From assembly GCA_003024985.2 (NCBI GenBank), contig PXIH01S0003276.1: a DNA stretch of 12,975 nucleotides. One strand, 5' to 3'. The notes below the pieces were generated by a model that saw only the letters and a program-made list of their open reading frames with translations, was not told the origin of the DNA and did no database searches. This stretch comes from Euperipatoides rowelli (taxonomy: Eukaryota > Onychophora > Udeonychophora > Euonychophora > Peripatopsidae). This document shows, one piece after another, positions 1 to 8,569 of the stretch (the first letter of the stretch is position 1; each line of letters opens with the position of its first letter). The translations under genes and the position numbers were made by a program.

Positions 1-896
1 TACACTTTAAACAGAAAAACTTTCAAATAGAAAAAAAATCTCCTAGTGTGTGTAGAATACTCTTAAGAAAACTTTTGCATCATTAAAAAAACTGCCAAGT
101 ATGGAAACTCCGAAATGTTTCTCTCCTAGTGTGTGCTAGGCTTAAAGGGTATTGAATGAAGAGAGAGATTTTTATTTTTTGTTTTCTCTTTGAAATATTG
201 CTTAACTGTTATCATTTTGCACAATATTTGTATTTTATCATGTAGGCCTACTATTTTGAACTGCATCACTATTTTTTCTTCTATTTGTTGCTCTTCTACT
301 GTATTTTTTTATCCACTTTGTACAAGAAACCTTTTTCTTAACAATAGAGTGTTAATTTATTTTTTTAATTATGTTCCTTTTTTTTTTTTTTTTATTGTGT
401 TTTTGTTTCATTTTTCTTTTCTGTTTTATTTTTGGATTCATGATGCAATGATCCTGACTGTATAAGTTCATGGCTTAATATAATAAATAAATAAAACTAA
501 CTATAAAAATAAAATAGTTTTATAATAAAATTTTTACAAAATTCCCTCCAATATTCTTCTTCTCACTATTGTAGCGCCATCTCTTAAGGATCGACAGTTT
601 TTATGTAAATGAACCTGGACGAATACAGTTTCCTTTATCATACCAGATGTAGGCTACAGTATCTAAAGTTGGAAAGGAGGGACTGTCTAAATATCGATAA
701 ATTTGCTTTATTTAAAGCTAATAATAAAAATAATTTCAAATTCAGAACTGGAATCACTTATAAAGTTAATAACAAACCGTAATGTTAATATTAACTTTAA
801 AAATGAATAAGCACTTCCACTTTGCTATAGATTTTATCTAGGCCTACAGTAAATAATTAAAAACTGAGAAACATTAATAACTACATTAATTATTTG
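1..896 (-). other. Intron of the TLC gene, leaving the window at the left edge
   Basis: No exon was found on either strand left of the splice donor. The region is AT-rich with long T runs (for example 370-393) and poly-purine stretches. The word TCTCCTAGTGTGTG occurs near 41 and again near 122, an approximately 80-bp-spaced direct repeat. The apparent plus-strand reading frame at 190-465 is a T-run artefact (Phe-rich, no recognisable domain). The acceptor and next exon must lie beyond position 1. Confidence 0.55.
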
Positions 897-903
897 ACTT
901 ACC
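897..903 (-). other. Splice donor of the TLC exon
   Basis: Read on the minus strand, the exon ends ATTTG and the intron begins GTAAGTC, an almost ideal metazoan 5' splice site. It interrupts a codon after its second base (TG|N). Vertebrate TLCD1 has Cys at the matching place (GIWALLC), which TG|T or TG|C would restore; that is an inference. Confidence 0.7.
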
Positions 904-1156
904 AAATTATGGACCATATTCCTGCTAGAAAAGCATGCAGACAGGAAACTGATAAGTTTCTCCATTTCCACGGATTATTCTGCAAAGACTTTGGGACATT
1001 GTAAAAAGCTAATATTTTGTTTACAACTTGGAAGAAACAAATAGTCAATAGAGTAATTCCAAAACCAATCTGAGGATCTAAGTTAGAATTATCCTTAAAA
1101 TCCGTAATGTTTCTGCTTAAATTAAAAAGGTTAGCCATGATTTCTTTTTCAGGCAT
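903..1156 (-). CDS. First coding exon of a TLC-domain (TLCD1/TLCD2-like) membrane protein
   Basis: Seen: an open frame of 84 complete codons plus TG of a split codon, ending at 903 on the donor G|GTAAGT (intron starts at 902). The genomic stop TAA lies inside the donor, so the frame continues in an exon outside the window. Residues 31-50 are a hydrophobic helix, and 67-84 form a second one containing NLSVSCLHAFLAGIW. The preceding WKWRN (63-67) and H74 fit the start of the TLC domain in TLCD1/TLCD2: W-x-W-x-N-L-x-V-S-x2-H, then G-I-W about six residues later. Known: TLCD1/2 are multi-pass proteins of about 250 residues that limit incorporation of long-chain polyunsaturated fatty acids into phospholipids and so tune membrane fluidity. 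Inference: this is an orthologue or close relative. M1 at 1156 is the first ATG after an in-frame stop at 1225-1223. A second ATG (codon 7) has a better Kozak context (A at -3, G at +4), so translation may start there. The N-terminus is about 20 residues longer than in vertebrate TLCD1. Confidence 0.72.
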
Positions 1157-1634
1157 CTCTCCTCCTTTTCTCCTAAAAGTGGTAACTCGCCAATATTCAA
1201 CATGTAGAGTGTAGATAGCTGTTCAGTGATTATTTATCATTTCTCATTATCATTTTGATGGTTTGAGAGTAACGAATCATTGACTCTAACATTAACTTTG
1301 GCATAGTCTCAATCCCGGATTTGTAAATTGATGTATCATGTGATCGAGATTCTCCCAAAAGATGATTATTTATTTACTTTTTAGACTAATATTTTTTTTT
1401 ATTTCGTTTTCTTGTTTAATTTTAAATGTTTTTTATGTATTTATAGTAACGGGTGGGTATGTAATTCTTTATCAAAAAGTAATTAACATATTGAACTAAA
1501 TATTCTGATATTATATTGTTTTCACATTTCAAAGTATCCAAATACGCTTAGAAATAAATATCAGAGCGAAATATTTTAATTTTTTTCCCTTTAAAATCTA
1601 AATAATTTAGTCTAAATGCTAACAAAAACTACGG
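1157..1634 (-). promoter_or_regulatory. Probable 5' UTR and promoter-side flank of the TLC gene
   Basis: This lies immediately upstream (minus strand) of the first ATG. The reading frame stays open back to a stop at 1225-1223 without another ATG, so it is most simply 5' UTR, although an upstream exon joined at the TTTTAG at about 1172-1177 is possible. A TCATGTGA E-box-type word sits at 1336-1343. No clear TATA box or initiator stands out in this AT-rich background, so the transcription start is not placed. The remainder to 1634 is AT-rich with no recognised element. Confidence 0.3.
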
Positions 1635-1989
1635 TGCTAGTTGCCGGATCTAGGGGTGGGGGGAAGGAGCAACCACCCATGGCACCACATTGGGGGCAGT
1701 AAAATGGACCTTGCAGTTAAAAAATTATACAGTATGCGGTATTAAGCAACATGTGTGGTCAAGGATGCTCAAATGAATAAACGTAGCTAGTTAATATAAA
1801 ATATTGATTACTGTCTATTAAAATGTCCATGTAACCAAAAAAGCTTATCAAAATATTTACATTTCAATTTTTTATCCAAACAGCCAAAAAAAAAAAGCTT
1901 ATCAAAATATTTTGTTACAGAAATTTAAGGTTATTGGAAGCCAACTTTCACCCCCCCCCCCCAACAAAAATGTCTAGAGCTACCACTGA
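1635..1989. mobile_element. Candidate short non-autonomous DNA transposon with degenerate terminal inverted repeats
   Basis: The left end reads GCCGGATCTAGGGG followed by a G run. The right end, read on the opposite strand, starts CAGTGGTAGCTCTAGA and also runs into a G run (the C run at about 1951-1962). The two ends are roughly inverted copies, as in short hAT-like or similar internally deleted elements. There is no coding capacity. The left end recurs at 4066-4160, so it is a dispersed repeat. A clean target-site duplication was not found, and the class assignment is an inference. Confidence 0.4.
1841..1912 (+). repeat. Internal 54-bp-spaced direct repeat
   Basis: AAGCTTATCAAAATATTT occurs at 1841-1858 and again at 1895-1912, each preceded by CCA plus an A run. 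This looks like a local tandem duplication within the 1635-1989 element. Confidence 0.7.
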
Positions 1990-2549
1990 ATATATTCTCA
2001 ACTAACAAAAACACGACTAACTTTTATTTCATTATGTGAGAAGAGATCAAGAATAAAATTAATGACTCGATTTTAAAAATTCAATAGATATACTTTTAGA
2101 ACTTAAAAACAATAACTTAATATTTATATTTTATTTTATAGAAACGTTTTTTTTTTGTTTTGCTTTGGAAAGTTATTTAAACTAAAAATCTAGATTGAAA
2201 ATATAAAAAATGTATTTACTGTAAATTAGTGTCTTTAAATGTATTTTTTTCTAAAAAATAAAACATCTGGTGAAATTTTTACATTTATATACAGTATATG
2301 GCTGAATAGTTTATACTGAACAATTTCAAAGCTGGAGTTCTTATATATATATATTTTTAATTTTCCACAATAATTTAAAATGCCTGCGATAATTTCAAGT
2401 TCCTGAAAAATAAGTTATTTTATTTTGAATAAATGCATACAGAATTTTAATAGAAATTGATTTAAAAATACATCTTTTTTTTTTAATAAAATAAGTTGAA
2501 AATCATTTAATGATAATGAAATACTATATTAGAACTATTTGGCTCCTGT
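1990..2549. other. AT-rich non-coding stretch
   Basis: No coding frame and no RNA gene were recognised. It has T runs, a short TATATATATA tract at about 2342-2353 and several TACAGTA-type words. It contains the left member (2147-2271) of an exact long-range duplication, described separately. Confidence 0.5.
2147..2271 (+). repeat. Left copy of an exact 125-bp duplication
   Basis: Every base from 2147 to 2271 matches 6811-6935 (offset 4664). The segment starts in a T10 run and ends at CATCTGGT, after which the two copies diverge. It is non-coding and AT-rich. The partner begins directly after the N at 6810. Confidence 0.95.
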
Positions 2550-2620
2550 CGAATAATTTGCAGCTATCGTATTTGGTATTCGGCCATTGGAATACAAAAT
2601 GGTATTTGGTGCACCCCTAA
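2550..2620 (-). mobile_element. Remnant of a hAT-like transposon end
   Basis: On the minus strand the stretch starts TTAGGGGTGCACCAAATACC and continues with CCGAATACCAAATAC words. A TAGGGGTGCACC start followed by short GAATACC/CCGATACC repeats is typical of many animal hAT terminal regions. No partner end, target-site duplication or transposase was seen, so this is at most a fragment. Confidence 0.35.
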
Positions 2621-2821
2621 TTATAAATTATTTTCTCCTACATCGCTGCATGTATGAATAAAAAATAATTAGAAGTTATTTACAATATTAAGTAACTATA
2701 ATGGTAAAAAAGATTTAAAATATTTTACAGTTATTTAATATCTAATATATATGTTGCTAACGCCGTTCTTGTATGTGTGTGTGTGACGAATAAAAAAACA
2801 TAATGCCGATTTTTGATTAAG
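2621..2821. other. AT-rich spacer before the satellite array
   Basis: Only low-complexity AT sequence and a short GTGTGTGTGTG tract at about 2774-2784 are visible. The minus-strand reading frame across this region enters the array and is considered fortuitous. Confidence 0.5.
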
Positions 2822-2849
2822 GTTAATTTAAACAGCAGCGATTTCAATA

Positions 2850-3718
2850 TGGATACCATTTCCTGTTCTATTGTCTTAGGTTCTGGGCCAGCCCATGATG
2901 CATTGCAAAAAATCCAAGATGGCCGACTTTCATTTCCTGTTTTTTTGACATGCCCCTCCCATTCTGGATTAACTGGCACAAGATGGCAGATTTCCATTTC
3001 CTGTTCTATTGTCTTAGGTTCTAGACCAGAAAATGATGTCATCCAAGATGGCGGACTTCCTTTTCTATTGTCTTAGGTTCTAGGCCAGAAAGTCACATTT
3101 TCCGAGATGACTTCCGGTTCCTGTTTGATTTCAATATGGATGTTTCCTGTTCTATTGTCTTAGGTTCTAGGCCAGCCCCATGATGTATTGCAAAAAATCC
3201 AAGATGGCTGACTTCCATTTCCTGTTTGCCGATAGACTCCCACTCTGGATTAACTGGCACAAGATGGTGTATTTCTGTTTCCAGTTCTCTTGTCTTAGGT
3301 TCTGGGACAGCCCCATGATGCATTGCAAAACATCCAAGATAACCGACTTCCGTTTCCTGTTTTTCCAATAGATGCACCTCCCACTCTGGATTAACTGGCA
3401 CAAGATGGTGGATTTCCATTTTGTGTTACGTGTAATGCAACAGGTACCAAGATGGCTGGCTTCCTGTCTATTGTCTTAGGTTCTAGGCCAGAAAGTCAAA
3501 TGATCCGAGATGACTTCCGGTTCCTGTTCGATTTCAATATGGATACCGTTTCCTGTTCTATTGTCTTAGGTTCTGGGCCAGCCCCAGGATGCATTGCAAA
3601 AAATCCAAGATGGCCAACTTCCGTTTCCTGTTTTTCCGATAGATGCACCTCCCACTCTGGATTAACTGGCACAAGATGGCGGATTTCCATTTTGCGTTAC
3701 GTGTAACGCAACAGGTAC
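2850..3718 (+). repeat. Complex minisatellite array with CAAGATGG and ACTTCCGG/TTTCCTGT words
   Basis: TTGTCTTAGG occurs seven times (2871, 3009, 3068, 3155, 3290, 3471, 3561). Spacings fall into long (about 135-138), short (about 87-90) and mixed classes. Each unit combines TTTCCTGTTCTATTGTCTT, GGCCAGCCCCATGATGCA or GGCCAGAAAGTCA, then CCAAGATGGCNGACTTCC. CTGGATTAACTGGCACAAG recurs four times. The stretch from 3068 is repeated from 3471 (period about 403), so a higher-order unit was duplicated. Words such as CCAAGATGGCGGACTTCC (3043-3060) resemble YY1 and ETS binding sites; binding is an inference. Minus-strand frames stay open across several units (repeated HLVPVNPEWE and EPKTIEQE) because two of the unit classes are near multiples of three. 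No known protein is recognised, and I do not call them genes. Confidence 0.85.
3692..3711. repeat. Perfect 9-bp palindrome with GT spacer
   Basis: TTGCGTTAC-GT-GTAACGCAA is fully self-complementary outside the 2-base centre. It closes the last unit of the array. The equivalent place in the previous higher-order unit (3421-3440) has the same palindrome with both CpG sites changed to TpG. Confidence 0.9.
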
Positions 3719-4065
3719 CCATGTTTTAAATAACTTTGTATAATCAAAAGCCCGATGAAATCAATGAAGTGTAGAAAGCAGCTAGTATTCATTGGAAGAA
3801 CTACTATAATAATATTGATGTTTGTTTGATTATAATAAGCAAAACTTGACTCCAATAAACATTTCATTAACATACAAGTTTATCCAATGCACATTAATTT
3901 ATTTAAATAAAAAATAACTTATAGTAATTAACAGAAAATATGGTTTTAATTAATATTATAATGCTATGTAGGTATTTGTTTGAATAAAATATTTTTAAGA
4001 AATGTTTATTTTTTTTAAATTGATTGTTTTATGAGATATTTCAATTGCAGTGTCTTGAAATATAT
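3719..4065. other. AT-rich stretch without recognised features
   Basis: No open frame, RNA gene or repeat family was recognised between the satellite array and the next dispersed repeat. Confidence 0.5.
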
Positions 4066-4160
4066 TCGATGCCGGATCTAGGAGGGGGAGGGGCAAGATG
4101 GTGCAACTTCCCCTGGTGTCACATCTTGGGGGGGGGGGGGCAGCTTAATGGACTTTGCAA
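4066..4160 (+). mobile_element. Second copy of the 1635-type repeat, cut by a gap
   Basis: The sequence begins TGCCGGATCTAGG and continues with a G-rich run, GTGCAACTTCCCCTGGTGTCA, a G13 tract and CAGNNTAATGGACTTTGCA. It matches the beginning of the 1635-1989 element in the same order but with many differences. It stops at the N at 4161, so the right half is not available. Confidence 0.6.
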
Positions 4161-4161
4161 N
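4161..4161. other. Undetermined base, probable assembly gap
   Basis: A single N follows a G13 tract, and the sequence character changes abruptly: AT-rich repeat to the left, more balanced sequence to the right. It may stand for a gap of unknown size. Confidence 0.6.
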
Positions 4162-4474
4162 TAGTCAAGATTCACCGTTAGGGGGAGCCTCTACATGGCT
4201 GCCATCACCTTAATCTACATAATAGCAGATGACAAAGGATGGCAACCTATCAGGGGAAATTAAACAGCATTTAGACGACCTCCTAATATAAAGTCTCTTG
4301 CTGAGCCAGAAAACGAGAGATGGGACCCAATCTTTGATGTCTAACTGAAGCTAAGCTCCTGTAACCAAGGAGTTCGAACTATTCGATAGCTGACTAAAGT
4401 CTAGCCTAAAAGCAGTTCCCTTTCTCATCTAAAACATATTCTAAATTAACTTCACTTCTACCAGGTTAGCCATT
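4162..4474. other. Single-copy non-coding lead-in to the tandem duplication
   Basis: This is more GC-balanced than the flanks. No open frame of note and no similarity to other parts of the window were seen. It stops being unique at 4475, where the sequence shared with 5721 begins. Confidence 0.5.
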
Positions 4475-5720
4475 TGTAATTTCCCTAGCAACCAGATTAG
4501 TAGTCAAGCGTCTCCGTCACCGACTTTTCCCAGTTTCCAGTTCATAGACTTTATCTTTTCCAAAATCTTATTCTCATAATTGTAGACAATCTGATCTTAC
4601 AAACTTTTTATTATTAAATTTTATTCACCTGATCCCAGTTGGCTATATTCTAGATTCCCGTCCCTTCTCCCGCCCCTTCCCAAATTTACTTGTTAATATA
4701 TCCATTTAATTTAATATCTGTAAGGGGTTAAAATATTTTGTAAACTTTTCAATGTGGGAAAGGATACTTTTTGTTAATTTTATTAAGCAAATAATTATGT
4801 ATTTGCTAGAAACCGTAGTTTGTGTATGTATAGACGTTAAGGTTTGAAATGACATATTTGATTAATACTTCTTTTACAGATGCCTTGCCAAGCAAGCGTG
4901 AGACAGGGGTCGTACCTGTATCTTTCTATCAGGCCAGGAATAATGAAGGGCTAGTCCCCCTTTTACCTCTTTAGTCCATAGTCGGCCGGCTCGGACTGGA
5001 TTCTTGTAAGGGTACGTATTAGTTCGTCTAGTTATGTTGATTATTTAGCCACCATAAGATAATTAACTATATCAATTGGCACAACAGACCCACGTTCGGT
5101 AAATATTGTCTTTGGGTAGCTGTATCTGCAAAGAGCCTATATCTACACTTACATGGGTATTTACATGTAAGTGTAGATATAGGCTAGTGATAGAGGCATG
5201 ATATTTACCCTGTAATTTTCCCCAGGAATATATCTCCGATCTGTACCAACCAGGATGTATTGGGATCTTACGTGCCTTGTCGTGCCTAAGTCAATCCAAG
5301 CCGAGGTTGTGAAGATAATAGAGGTATTTCCTAGTCAGGGTATTATAGTTAATATTCATGACCGTGCTACAGCATGAGCATTTTTATTAGCTGTAATAGA
5401 GGTCCAGTGTCTATCGTACATATACTAATAATATAAGTGCCTACATTGTAGATGATTAAAGGTACTGATACTATGGATTATGTCCTATAGAAACAGGACC
5501 CCCATTCTAGTAGGTATACGCAGTAGTTGTTGTTTGCTTAGTCTTCCATGCCAGTGCTTCATCGTGCCAGCCTCGGAGATGGTACTCATAAGGATAGCTG
5601 AACATATCATGCCAGGATGCAATTTTAGTATACCTAATCAGATAGTTTTTCTCAAGATAGTATAGAGCTAGCAGGGGGGGGGGAACTCTATGAGATAGGC
5701 TATTACCAGCCCAGCGAGGC
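4475..5720 (+). repeat. Copy 1 of a tandem duplication of about 1.25 kb
   Basis: It starts TGTAATTTCCCTAGCAACC and is matched by TGTAATTTCACTAGCAACC at 5721, giving a period of about 1246 bp. Long shared blocks include TTCCAGTTCATAGACTTTATC, the GATGCCTTGCCAAGCAAGCG block (4880 versus 6112) and GAGGTCCAGTGTCTATCG. Differences are scattered substitutions, mostly transitions, plus small indels, suggesting an old duplication. No protein family was recognised. The frame from ATG 5255 is stopped at TGA after 38 codons because copy 1 lacks one base present in copy 2. It contains a unique perfect inverted repeat (5134-5185), described separately. Confidence 0.88.
5134..5185. repeat. Perfect inverted repeat: 22-bp arms, 8-base loop
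   Basis: The left arm 5134-5155 begins AGCCTATATCTACAC; the right arm 5164-5185 ends GTGTAGATATAGGCT. All 22 positions pair, and the loop is GGTATTTA. In copy 2 (about 6369-6439) the right arm is conserved but the left arm is replaced by unrelated AT-rich sequence. The palindrome is therefore specific to copy 1 rather than an ancestral part of the repeat. Confidence 0.95.
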
Positions 5721-6809
5721 TGTAATTTCACTAGCAACCAGATTAGTTTTGAAGCGTCTCCGTCACTGACGTTTTCCAGTTTCCAGTTCATAAACTTTAT
5801 CTTTTCCAAAATCTTATTCTCATAATTATAGACAATCCGATATTACAAACTTTTTATTAAATTTTATTCACCCGATCCCAGTTGGCTATATTCTAAACTC
5901 CCGTCCCTTCTCCTCCCTTCCCAAATTCTACTTGTTAATATATCCATTTAATTTAATATCTGTAAGGAGTTAAAATATTTTAAATGTGGGAAAGGATAAT
6001 TGTTGTTAATTTTATAAGCAAATAAATATGTGTATTTGCTAGAAACCATAGTTTGTGTATGTGTAGCCGCTAAGGATTATAATTACATATTTGATTAATA
6101 TTTCTTTTACAGATGCCTTGCCAAGCAAGCGTGAGACAGGGGTTGTACCTGTTTCTTTCTAACAGGCCAGGGATAATGAAGGGCTAGTCCCCCTTTTACC
6201 TCTTTAGTACCTAGTTGGCCGGCTTGGGCTGGATTCTCATTAGGATTTAGTTAGGGTACCTATTAGTTCATCTAGTTGTGCTGATTATTTAGGCCCGATA
6301 TGAGAATTAACCAACAGATCCCCGTTCGGTAAATATTATTTCTTTGGAATAGCTGTATCTGCAAAGAGCCTACATATGGATATGATATATTAATAATTTC
6401 TAATATGGGTATTTACATGTAAGTGTAGATATAGGCTAGTGATAGAGGTATGATATTTACCCGGTAATTTTCCCCAGGAATATATCTCTCCGATCTGTAC
6501 CAACCAGGATGTATTGGAATCTTATGTGCCTTGTCACGCCTAGGTCAACCCAAGCCGAGGTTATGGAGATAATAGAGGTATTTCGTAGTCAGGATATTAT
6601 AGTTAATATTACATGCCCGTGCTACGGCATGAGCATTTTTATTAGCTGTAATAGAGGTCCAGTGTCTATCGTACATATACTAATAGTATAAGTGCCTAGA
6701 GATGATGAAAGGTACCGATACTAAGGATTATGTCCTATAGAAACAGGGCCTCCATTCTAGTAGGTATACTCAGTATTAATATGTTGCTTAGTCTTCCATG
6801 CAAGTGCTT
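5721..6809 (+). repeat. Copy 2 of the tandem duplication, cut off by a gap
   Basis: It follows copy 1 without a spacer and covers about the first 1,090 bases of the unit, ending at CATGCAAGTGCTT just before the N at 6810. Copy 1 continues for about 160 further bases. Relative to copy 1 it has an extra ATTAGGATTTAGTT-type insertion near 6240 and a different segment near 6370-6410. A 60-codon frame (6509-6691) survives here, but all ten nucleotide differences from copy 1 over 34 shared codons change the amino acid, and no family is recognised. I treat it as non-coding. Confidence 0.85.
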
Positions 6810-6810
6810 N
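6810..6810. other. Undetermined base, probable assembly gap
   Basis: A single N sits exactly where copy 2 of the tandem repeat stops and a T run begins. The sequence to its right is an exact copy of 2147-2271, making a scaffold join likely. Confidence 0.65.
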
Positions 6811-6935
6811 TTTTTTTTTTGTTTTGCTTTGGAAAGTTATTTAAACTAAAAATCTAGATTGAAAATATAAAAAATGTATTTACTGTAAATTAGTGTCTTT
6901 AAATGTATTTTTTTCTAAAAAATAAAACATCTGGT
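6811..6935 (+). repeat. Right copy of the exact 125-bp duplication
   Basis: It is identical to 2147-2271 and begins at the first base after the N. After CATCTGGT the two copies share only a short AAAT-like stretch and then differ completely. Confidence 0.95.
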
Positions 6936-8049
6936 AAATCTTTATAACCCCAAGAGAAAACAGAAAAAAAAAATAGACTGTAGTAAAGTTTAGGTATTCA
7001 GGTAGATACACTGTTTGAGATTTAAAACAAGAATTTGGTTATAATTATTCAAATTATTTTCAAAAAACAAACAATTTTTTTAAAAGTTATTGTATTTAAA
7101 TGTTAGATGGAAAATACTACTGTATATTCATTTTGAAAGTATTTTAAGTTATAAGAACAAAATAATTAAGTCTGGAATGAAAAAAGTTAAAATGTAACCC
7201 CCAAAATAATGTATTAATTCTTAATATACTTATGTTAATATTTTAGTTATTGTGACTCATGTTTACAAACTTTCAATTATATTTTTGTTTATTTAGAAAA
7301 CAGATGGAAGATGAGCTGTTCAGATATTTTTTTTTTAAGTACAGGTAATTAGGGTTTTACCTGGATTTAGTTTACATGTTTTTGGAATAACACAATTTAA
7401 AAATTACTATCATTTTTCAAATTATACTATCATTCGCTTTAAATAACACAGTTCAAAGGTATAAATCTACAGTATATATTTATTTTTAAATAAAAATAAG
7501 GCGATGAAATAAAAAAATGAAATAATAATTAAGCTTTGTATGCTATTGTTAATGTCATGCTAATCTGAGAGAACATTTATTTATTTCAAATTGTTTAACC
7601 CTTACCACACCAATTATTGTAAAGGTCAAATGTAATGGATTTTTTAAATTGTTTGTTATTGATTTTCAAAGATAATTACTAAAAAAAATTTCATTGGAAA
7701 AAAATAAATTAAAATGCATAGCCTAAAAAAAAAAGTTATTTAAAGATAAAATGAAGGATATTGCTATCCTCAGTCTGAGATTACAAAAGGAAGATTTAAA
7801 ATTGTTATTGGGTCCGAGATTAATTTGATGAAACTGTTTCTACAGCTGTTTCCTTCATAATAATTTCTCTTGTAAATAGAAGTACTTTATGTTCCTCTTG
7901 TAATAAAGATCGTTTTGCTTATTAGCCTAAATTGAGATCCATTCATTCTCTAGTACTCATATGTATGTAGAGACACAATTTTTAGCAGCTGAACCTAAAA
8001 AAAATATTCACAATCTGTAAATGCTGTTTTTATTTTCATCACGTCACGA
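6936..8049. other. AT-rich stretch, nothing recognised
   Basis: Long A and T runs and many stops in all frames. No coding segment, RNA gene or repeat shared with the rest of the window was found, apart from common TACAGTA/TTTAAA words. Confidence 0.5.
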
Positions 8050-8569
8050 TGTAAAATTGATTAACTCATAACATTAACAAGACCACATCACATTTAACCA
8101 AATTTTTCACCCATCCTATCCAATTCCCCATACCCCCAAAACCCAACTAATTCATAAGTACCTCCTCTTTATTTTTCAATTCATCCCACCTTAACCCTCC
8201 CATCTCTATTATTTTTTCTTTCCTCCAATTTTCCACAAACCAGAAGCACATGGGCGAGATCTTCCCCACCCCCACAAAAATCACATATGATCCTCTTCCT
8301 TCTCCAAATTTTTTCTTCCTTACCTTAATCTTCCCTGCCTGCAATAGTAACTCACTGCCTCTATCATTTCCTTACAAATTTACCTCTTCCTTAATAGCCT
8401 TATCTTATATACTGTATATTTAATGATTTTTTTAGAATTCCTTCATACCCTGACCTTTTTCATTCATTCTTTACTAACCTCTCAATTTGCTTGCTCCATA
8501 GCCTAATTCATAGTTTATATCTATAATTACTTATTTTATTCCCCCTTCCCTAAGTGACTCCTTTTATTA
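8050..8569 (-). pseudogene. LINE fragment: C-terminal CCHC motif end of ORF2
   Basis: Translated on the minus strand, one frame gives KRIICDFCGGGEDLAH followed by VLLVC. This is the C-x2-C, E-D-x-A-H, x4-C motif found near the C-terminus of many non-LTR retrotransposon polyproteins (motif at 8285-8235). It is flanked by in-frame stops (one about 22 codons upstream, several downstream), so the copy is dead. The element's 3' end probably lies near 8050-8130; no clear poly-A tail was placed. The plus strand is pyrimidine-rich and G-poor because the LINE sense strand is C-poor. Confidence 0.6.

Noticed and set aside
190-465. Plus-strand 91-codon frame rich in Phe and Ile
   Set aside because: It comes from T runs inside the TLC intron, has no domain and no start context, and its amino acid content mirrors base composition.
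2850-3718. CRISPR array
   Set aside because: The repeats are imperfect, units vary in length, spacers are themselves repeated, and the context is an animal genome.
5507-5809. 100-codon minus-strand frame across the junction of the two duplicates
   Set aside because: It spans the duplication boundary and a G run, has no equivalent in copy 2 and no recognisable motif.
6509-6691. 60-codon plus-strand frame in copy 2 of the tandem duplication
   Set aside because: Copy 1 is frameshifted and stopped by a one-base deletion. Over 34 shared codons all ten nucleotide differences are non-synonymous, so there is no sign of purifying selection, and no family was recognised.
4475-6809. LTR retrotransposon with two long terminal repeats
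   Set aside because: The two copies are directly adjacent with no internal coding region, and no TG...CA ends or primer-binding site were seen.
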